Source of the DNA: Candidatus Woesearchaeota archaeon
GTDB lineage: Archaea; Nanobdellota; Nanobdellia; Woesearchaeales; JAHWHD01
DNA: 64,000 nucleotides
Assembly (NCBI GenBank): GCA_019323515.1
Contig: JAHWHG010000007.1
Location: forward strand, 62,001-126,000
Direction of reading: 5' to 3'
Shown here: one piece after another, positions 63,571 to 64,000 of the stretch
Layout: every line of letters starts with the position of its first letter
Numbering within the stretch: position 1 is the first letter of the stretch
Notes under the pieces: generated by a model
The model's database searches: none
What the model saw: the letters and a program-made list of their open reading frames with translations, nothing else
Told to the model about the DNA's origin: nothing
Position numbers and translations under genes: made by a program

Positions 63571-64000
63571 ATGAAAAAAACCGGTGTTATACTATTATTG
63601 ACATTCTTATTAGCATTAATCCCTGCACTTGCTGTAGAATCACTAACTGACGATTACGGAAACATAAGAGTAACTTTGCTTAACCAAGAACCAGACCCAG
63701 CTGAACCAGGCGAATATATAGAACTAAGATTCGCTGTTATTAACACTGGAAGAGCAATCGACTCAATCAAGTTCCGTATAATCCCAGAATTTCCATTCAG
63801 CCTTATTCCAGGCCAGGATGAGATTATTGAACTTAATGACTTTAAGGGTCTTGGAACAGAAAGCAAGACCTTATATTATAAACTTAAAGTAGACGAAGAA
63901 GCAATTGAAGGAACTGAAAAGATTAAGATAGAATATAAAGAACCTTCTAAAGAATGGAAAACACTAGGCCCGTATGATATAAGAATCAGGACAATGGACG
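63571..64000 (+). CDS. Secreted CARDB/NEW3-like protein, 5' part (runs off window)
   Basis: Partial, 143 codons visible. Signal peptide KKTGVILLLTFLLALIPALA, then a beta-sandwich with NIRVTLLNQEPDPAEPGEYI, ELRFAVINTGRAIDSIKFRI and LYYKLKVDEEAIEGTEKIKI: a CARDB/NEW3-type extracytoplasmic domain as found in adaptors of archaeal ABC exporters. ATG at 63571, four bases after the ABC ATPase stop, with AGGTGAT in the gap. The end is beyond base 64000. May couple the ABC system to cell-surface export. Confidence 0.7.
   Translation, partial: MKKTGVILLLTFLLALIPALAVESLTDDYGNIRVTLLNQEPDPAEPGEYIELRFAVINTGRAIDSIKFRIIPEFPFSLIPGQDEIIELNDFKGLGTESKTLYYKLKVDEEAIEGTEKIKIEYKEPSKEWKTLGPYDIRIRTMD

Noticed and set aside
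1..64000. tRNA or rRNA genes
   Set aside because: No T-arm GTTCRANNC with matching acceptor stems or rRNA-like stretches were seen between genes; intergenic gaps are all under 250 bases.

Overview
The window looks like a stretch of an AT-rich archaeal genome, most probably a DPANN-type archaeon (Woesearchaeota/Pacearchaeota-like; this placement is inference). Archaeal markers are replication factor C large subunit, a Nop5-fibrillarin pair, ABCE1/RLI, archaeal-type UMP kinase, archaeal/eukaryotic-type GlyRS, ValRS, a SecF-SecD pair without SecA, class III (DUF361-like) pilins and an archaeal T4P-type ATPase with two platform proteins. TATA boxes sit about 26-29 nt upstream of many first genes, so many mRNAs should be leaderless, while internal operon genes have GGTGAT/GGAGG ribosome sites and ATGA stop-start overlaps. 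Several metabolic genes (asnA, the IMP dehydrogenase type) look bacterial. No tRNA, rRNA, CRISPR array or insertion sequence was recognised.

Layout. 1-3.2 kb: purine operon guaB-purM-purL (purL runs off the left edge). 3.3-5.3 kb: tRNA m1A methyltransferase, sugar nucleotidylyltransferase, DUF99/EndodU protein. 5.4-23.7 kb: a large pilus/adhesion locus made of two convergent operons meeting stop to stop at 9914/9915. The + operon carries a Lys-rich winged-helix protein, a secretion ATPase and two TadC/T2SSF platform proteins. The - operon starts with a strongly translated major pilin and continues through minor pilins, a membrane-anchored protein with a phage tail-collar domain, small anchored and lipoprotein factors, and three Cys-rich proteins built of Asp-rich putative metal-binding (MopE-like) repeats. 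23.8-39.1 kb: housekeeping genes (ABCE1, GlyRS, radical SAM, RfcL, DUF1003, ValRS, CysRS, Nop5-fibrillarin, UMP kinase, FKBP, a lipoprotein). 39.3-42.5 kb: M50 protease and SecF-SecD. 42.5-44.8 kb: asparagine synthetase A and a LysE-type exporter behind a newly noticed 49-codon gene, divergent from an Lrp/AsnC regulator whose promoter holds a perfect 16-bp palindrome. 44.9-59.9 kb: one 15-kb gene for a roughly 5000-residue surface protein of beta-helix modules and nine cadherin-like domains, anchored at both ends. 59.9-64 kb: a small gene before the giant, a stand-alone CARF-like protein behind a hairpin and GATTAA cluster, an RsmC-like methyltransferase, a Lys-rich membrane protein, and the start of an ABC export operon.

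The pilus locus is the best candidate for an undescribed system. Type IV pilin machinery is translationally coupled to proteins that resemble phage tail-fibre/collar parts and to calcium-binding-like, disulfide-rich modules, which suggests a surface attachment apparatus. The giant beta-helix protein and SecDF with an extra Cys-containing loop fit an organism that invests heavily in secreted, disulfide-bonded surface structures. All coordinates were worked out by reading the sequence; no database search was possible.
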